From: Pseudoflavonifractor phocaeensis
GTDB taxonomy: Bacteria; Bacillota; Clostridia; Oscillospirales; Oscillospiraceae
Length of the DNA: 37,884 nt
Assembly (NCBI RefSeq): GCF_016901735.1
Contig: NZ_JACLZC010000024.1
Location: 1 to 37,884 of the forward strand
Direction of reading: 5' to 3'
This document shows positions 35,260-37,884 of this stretch, piece by piece. The position numbers were made by a program, and so were the translations under genes. The notes under the pieces are model-generated. The model was not told the DNA's origin, did no database searches, and worked only from the letters and a program-made list of their open reading frames with translations. How positions within the stretch are numbered: the first letter of the stretch is position 1; each line of letters starts with the position of its first letter.

Positions 35260-36771
35260 ATGAGAGGAGTTTACACGTCGATTACCGAGATTCGGCGCAA
35301 CATCTTCACCGAGATCGCCCGTATGGCCTACGGCGACGGGGACTACGCCAAGGAGATCGAGGAGCTGCCCTTCAAGATCCTGCCCGGCGAGCAGGCCCAG
35401 TACCGGGACAGTATTTTCCTGGAGCGGGCCATCGTGGGCGAGCGTCTGCGTCTGGCCATGGGTCTGCCGGTGCGCACCGCCGCCGAGTCGGCCCCCATCT
35501 CCAAGGGCATCGAGGAGTGTACCAAGCCGGAGACCTACTATGAGCCCCCCCTCATCAACATCATCAAGTTTGCCTGCCACGCCTGCCCGGAGAAGCGCGT
35601 GGTATCGACCGAGGCCTGCCAGGGCTGCCTGGGCCATCCCTGTACCGTGGTGTGCCCCAAGGACGCCATCCACATTGTCAACGGCCGTTCCGTCATCGAC
35701 CAGGACAAGTGCATCAAGTGCGGTCGCTGTGTGTCCGCCTGCCCCTACAACGCCATCATCAAGCAGGAGCGCCCCTGTATGGCGGCCTGCGGCGTCAACG
35801 CCATCGGCTCCGACGAGTATGGCCGGGCCTCCATCGACTATAACAAGTGTGTGTCCTGCGGCATGTGCCTGGTGAACTGCCCCTTCGGCGCCATTGCCGA
35901 CAAGAGCCAGATCTTCCAGCTCATCCAGGCCATGAAGCACGGCGAGCACGTCTATGCCGCCGTGGCCCCCGCCTTCGTGGATCAGTTTGGTCCCAAGGTC
36001 ACCCCCGAGAAGCTGCGCGCCGCCATGAAGGCCCTGGGCTTTACCGACGTTCTGGAGGTGGCCGTGGGCGCCGACCTGTGCGCCGCCGAGGAGGCCCGGG
36101 ACTTCGTGGAGGAAGTGCCCGAGAAGCTGCCCTTTATGGGCACCTCCTGCTGCCCCGCCTGGTCGGTGATGGCCAAGCAGCAGTTCCCCGAGTACGCCCA
36201 CTGCATCTCCATGGCCCTGACGCCCATGGTGCTCACCGGCCGTCTCATCAAGATGAAGCACCCCAACGCCAAGATCGCCTTCATCGGGCCCTGCGCCGCC
36301 AAGAAGCTGGAGGCCATGCGCAAGAGCATCCGGAGCGATGTGGACTTCGTGCTCACCTTTGAAGAGATGATGGGCCTCTTTAATGCCAAGAACATCGACA
36401 TCGAGAACATCGAGGAGGAGGAATTCCTCTCCGAGTCCAGCACCGACGGCCGCAACTTCGCCTTCAGCGGCGGCGTGGCCCAGGCCGTGGTCAACTGCAT
36501 CAAGCAGACCCACCCGGACATGGAGGTCAAGGTGGCCAGCGCCCAGGGCCTGGAGGAGTGCCGCAAGATGATGATGATGGCCAAGGCCGGCAAGTACAAC
36601 GGCTATCTGCTGGAGGGCATGGCCTGTCCGGGCGGCTGCGTGGCCGGCGCGGGCACCATGGTGGCCCCGGAAAAGACCGCCGTTTCGGTCAAGCGCTATG
36701 CCGCCAAGGCGGAGAAGAGGTTCTGCACCGAGACCGATTATCTCAAGGATCTGGAGCGCCTGGAGGAGTGA
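35260..36771 (+). CDS. Monomeric [FeFe] hydrogenase, group B type
   Basis: A 503-residue hydrogenase (H2 production or uptake with ferredoxin-type partners). Three 4Fe-4S sites can be placed, from Cys groups 120/123/128/132, 151/154/157/161 and 197/200/203/207. The H-cluster ligands are Cys298 (TSCCPAW, with Cys297 as proton relay), Cys345 (IGPCAAK), and Cys456 and Cys460 (MACPGGC). Motif 3 reads VAGAGTM in place of GGGQP, as in group B. The N-terminal 100 residues are also of that type. No maturation genes (hydE, F, G) are in the window. Group B enzymes are common in gut clostridia, but their physiological role is not settled. Confidence 0.93.
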   Translation: MRGVYTSITEIRRNIFTEIARMAYGDGDYAKEIEELPFKILPGEQAQYRDSIFLERAIVGERLRLAMGLPVRTAAESAPISKGIEECTKPETYYEPPLINIIKFACHACPEKRVVSTEACQGCLGHPCTVVCPKDAIHIVNGRSVIDQDKCIKCGRCVSACPYNAIIKQERPCMAACGVNAIGSDEYGRASIDYNKCVSCGMCLVNCPFGAIADKSQIFQLIQAMKHGEHVYAAVAPAFVDQFGPKVTPEKLRAAMKALGFTDVLEVAVGADLCAAEEARDFVEEVPEKLPFMGTSCCPAWSVMAKQQFPEYAHCISMALTPMVLTGRLIKMKHPNAKIAFIGPCAAKKLEAMRKSIRSDVDFVLTFEEMMGLFNAKNIDIENIEEEEFLSESSTDGRNFAFSGGVAQAVVNCIKQTHPDMEVKVASAQGLEECRKMMMMAKAGKYNGYLLEGMACPGGCVAGAGTMVAPEKTAVSVKRYAAKAEKRFCTETDYLKDLERLEE

Positions 36772-36814
36772 TATGCTCCATCCACGGCGGAACACAAGAG
36801 AGGAAGCGTAACAG

Positions 36815-37270
36815 ATGGTAACCATGGCACAGCGCATCGAAGCCCTGCGGACCGAGACGGGACTGAGCCGTCCGGCGCTGTCCGCCGCGCTGGGATTCCC
36901 CAAAAACGCGGTGGAGAAGTTTGAGACCGGCCGGCAGACCCCCACCAAGGAGCAGCAGGAAAAAATGGCCGCTTACTTTGGGGTGTCCATCTTCTACCTG
37001 CGGGGAGAGAGCAGCGACCGGACCCGGCAGGACGACTGGATGGACTTTGCCGGGGTAGAGGACCCCACACCGGTCTCCGCGCCCAAGCCGCCGGCGGCAA
37101 AGCCGGGCAAGGCGGTTAAGACCGGGGAGGGAACCGTGCTGGACGCGGTTTTGTCGGGCCGTCAGTTTCAGGATCTGCTCCGTTCCGCCGTGCTGGATAC
37201 CCTCAGCTCGCCGGAGGGCCAGGAGCTCATTGCCAAGGTGGTCCGGCGGGAGCTGGAACGCCGCAGATAA
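36815..37270 (+). CDS. XRE-family regulator downstream of the hydrogenase
   Basis: A 151-residue DNA-binding protein. Residues about 5-65 form a Cro/C1 helix-turn-helix (IEALRTETGLSRPALSAALG, then EKFETGRQTPTKEQQ). A Pro/Ala-rich linker (about 82-100) leads to a helical C-terminal part (TVLDAVLSGRQFQDLLRSAV) that may make dimers or bind a partner. The ATG at 36815 has AGGA 10 bases upstream; a second in-frame ATG lies three codons on. It starts 43 bp after the hydrogenase stop, so it may be co-transcribed and act on the inverted repeat in the hydrogenase promoter; this is inference. Confidence 0.85.
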   Translation: MVTMAQRIEALRTETGLSRPALSAALGFPKNAVEKFETGRQTPTKEQQEKMAAYFGVSIFYLRGESSDRTRQDDWMDFAGVEDPTPVSAPKPPAAKPGKAVKTGEGTVLDAVLSGRQFQDLLRSAVLDTLSSPEGQELIAKVVRRELERRR

Positions 37271-37284
37271 AAGATAAAAAATAA

Positions 37285-37335
37285 AAAAGGAAGCGCACGC
37301 TGTTGGAAGTCCGTTCCCACAGCGTGCGCTTTCTC
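37285..37335. terminator. Bidirectional terminator between convergent genes
   Basis: A 13-bp stem (AAGCGCACGCTGT at 37291-37303, ACAGCGTGCGCTT at 37319-37331) with a 15-base loop. On plus it is followed by TCTCTATCTC; on minus by CCTTTTTTATTTTTT. It stands between the XRE gene and the convergent unknown gene. Confidence 0.75.
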
Positions 37336-37355
37336 TATCTCTTATCTTTTATCTC

Positions 37356-37884
37356 TTATCTCCACGTGGGTATGGCCATGTCCGGGTGGGTCTGATGGAT
37401 GAGGTCGGCCAGGGCCTGCATTTCCTCATGGGTGGGTTCCCTGGTTTTCTGATAAAAGTGGACGGTGATGCCGTCGGCTTCCAGGGAGAAGGAGCCGATC
37501 TCCTCATAGGCGGGGGCGATGGCCAGGCCGTTGAGGAGGCAGTAGGCGGGGGCCCAGACCACCTGCTGGTTTTCCTCTCCCAGGTGGAGCTGGATGGGGT
37601 CGGCCACCGCCAGGATGTCGCAGTCATAGAGCTGGGGGGAGAAGCCGTCCCGCTGGTCCACCGCCGCCAGGTCGATGAGGTAGCTCCGGTCCACGTCGGA
37701 CACCCGGGGAAGGGAGAGGGAGTCCTCGGCGTAGCGCACCATGCTCAGGTTGAGGGTGAAGGAGGAGGAGAGGAGGCCCACCGTCTCCCCCCGGGCGCCG
37801 AATTGCTGGTCCATGTAGCGCAGCAGCTCCACCACGTCCATGGCGCCTTCCCGCCGGGGCGGGGCGTAGGCGAAGGTGGGGAGG
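37356..37884 (-). CDS. Unrecognised protein (5' end uncertain, may extend past window)
   Basis: From an ATG at 37841 the product has 161 residues (MDVVELLRYMDQQF at the start, MAIPTWR at the end). The frame stays open to the window edge (LPTFAYAPPRREGA), and that stretch looks coding, so the true start may lie outside. GGGAAGG before the ATG could also serve as a ribosome site. I see no signal peptide, membrane segment or known motif in the visible part. It looks like a soluble alpha/beta protein. No function is proposed. Confidence 0.6.
   Translation of the reverse strand, partial: LPTFAYAPPRREGAMDVVELLRYMDQQFGARGETVGLLSSSFTLNLSMVRYAEDSLSLPRVSDVDRSYLIDLAAVDQRDGFSPQLYDCDILAVADPIQLHLGEENQQVVWAPAYCLLNGLAIAPAYEEIGSFSLEADGITVHFYQKTREPTHEEMQALADLIHQTHPDMAIPTWR

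Overview
The window is a high-GC, low-intergenic stretch of a strictly anaerobic, spore-forming Firmicute. It most resembles the Oscillospiraceae gut group (Flavonifractor / Lawsonibacter / Intestinimonas-like); this is judged from gene content and style, with no database search. Pointers are the sporulation genes yqfC and yqfD, a flavodiiron protein with rubredoxin for oxygen defence, a monomeric group B-type [FeFe] hydrogenase, FeoAB, strong Shine-Dalgarno sites, and REP-like palindromic intergenic repeats.

Layout. 1-1402 (minus): 5' part of a secreted surface protein with a discoidin domain, a cohesin-like domain and InlB-type repeats. 1666-3111 (minus): large XRE regulator. 3266-9902 (minus): nucleotide-excision-repair block uvrB - small membrane protein - aldo/keto reductase with Fe-S domain - uvrA, with a LexA-like box in the uvrB promoter. 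10009-11382 (minus): pyrE and radC. 11521-12897 (minus): flavodiiron protein and rubredoxin. 13140-19632 (plus): cysteine desulfurase, then the conserved Firmicute cluster yqfC-yqfD-phoH-ybeY-era-recO, interrupted between ybeY and era by a DUF559 nuclease gene and an array of 46-bp palindromic repeats. 19675-21521 (minus): a large serine recombinase translationally coupled to a small Cys-containing protein. 21633-22109 (minus): five tRNA genes, transcribed Gly, Arg, His, Gln, Lys. 22241-23614 (minus): MATE transporter. 23790-26113 (plus): feoAB. 26154-27391 (minus): a two-gene ThrE-type exporter. 27455-27583 (minus): a truncated spoVT-like gene. 27784-28956 (plus): CDF cation transporter. 29043-32542 (plus): response regulator, histidine kinase and HtrA-like protease. 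32730-33887 (plus): amidohydrolase. 33972-34625 (plus): zinc-ribbon membrane protein with an Ig-like domain. 34650-35119: REP-like block flanked by two identical terminator hairpins. 35260-37270 (plus): [FeFe] hydrogenase and an XRE regulator. 37356-37884 (minus): partial unknown gene.

Most of the window is core physiology: DNA repair, ribosome maturation, tRNAs, iron uptake, redox defence and envelope stress. The less ordinary parts are the nuclease-plus-repeat insertion in the era operon, the recombinase/small-protein pair next to the tRNA array, the truncated spoVT behind a sigma-G-like promoter, and the hairpin-flanked repeat block before the hydrogenase. Promoters, operators and terminators are called by eye from hexamers, spacing and hairpins, and are predictions.
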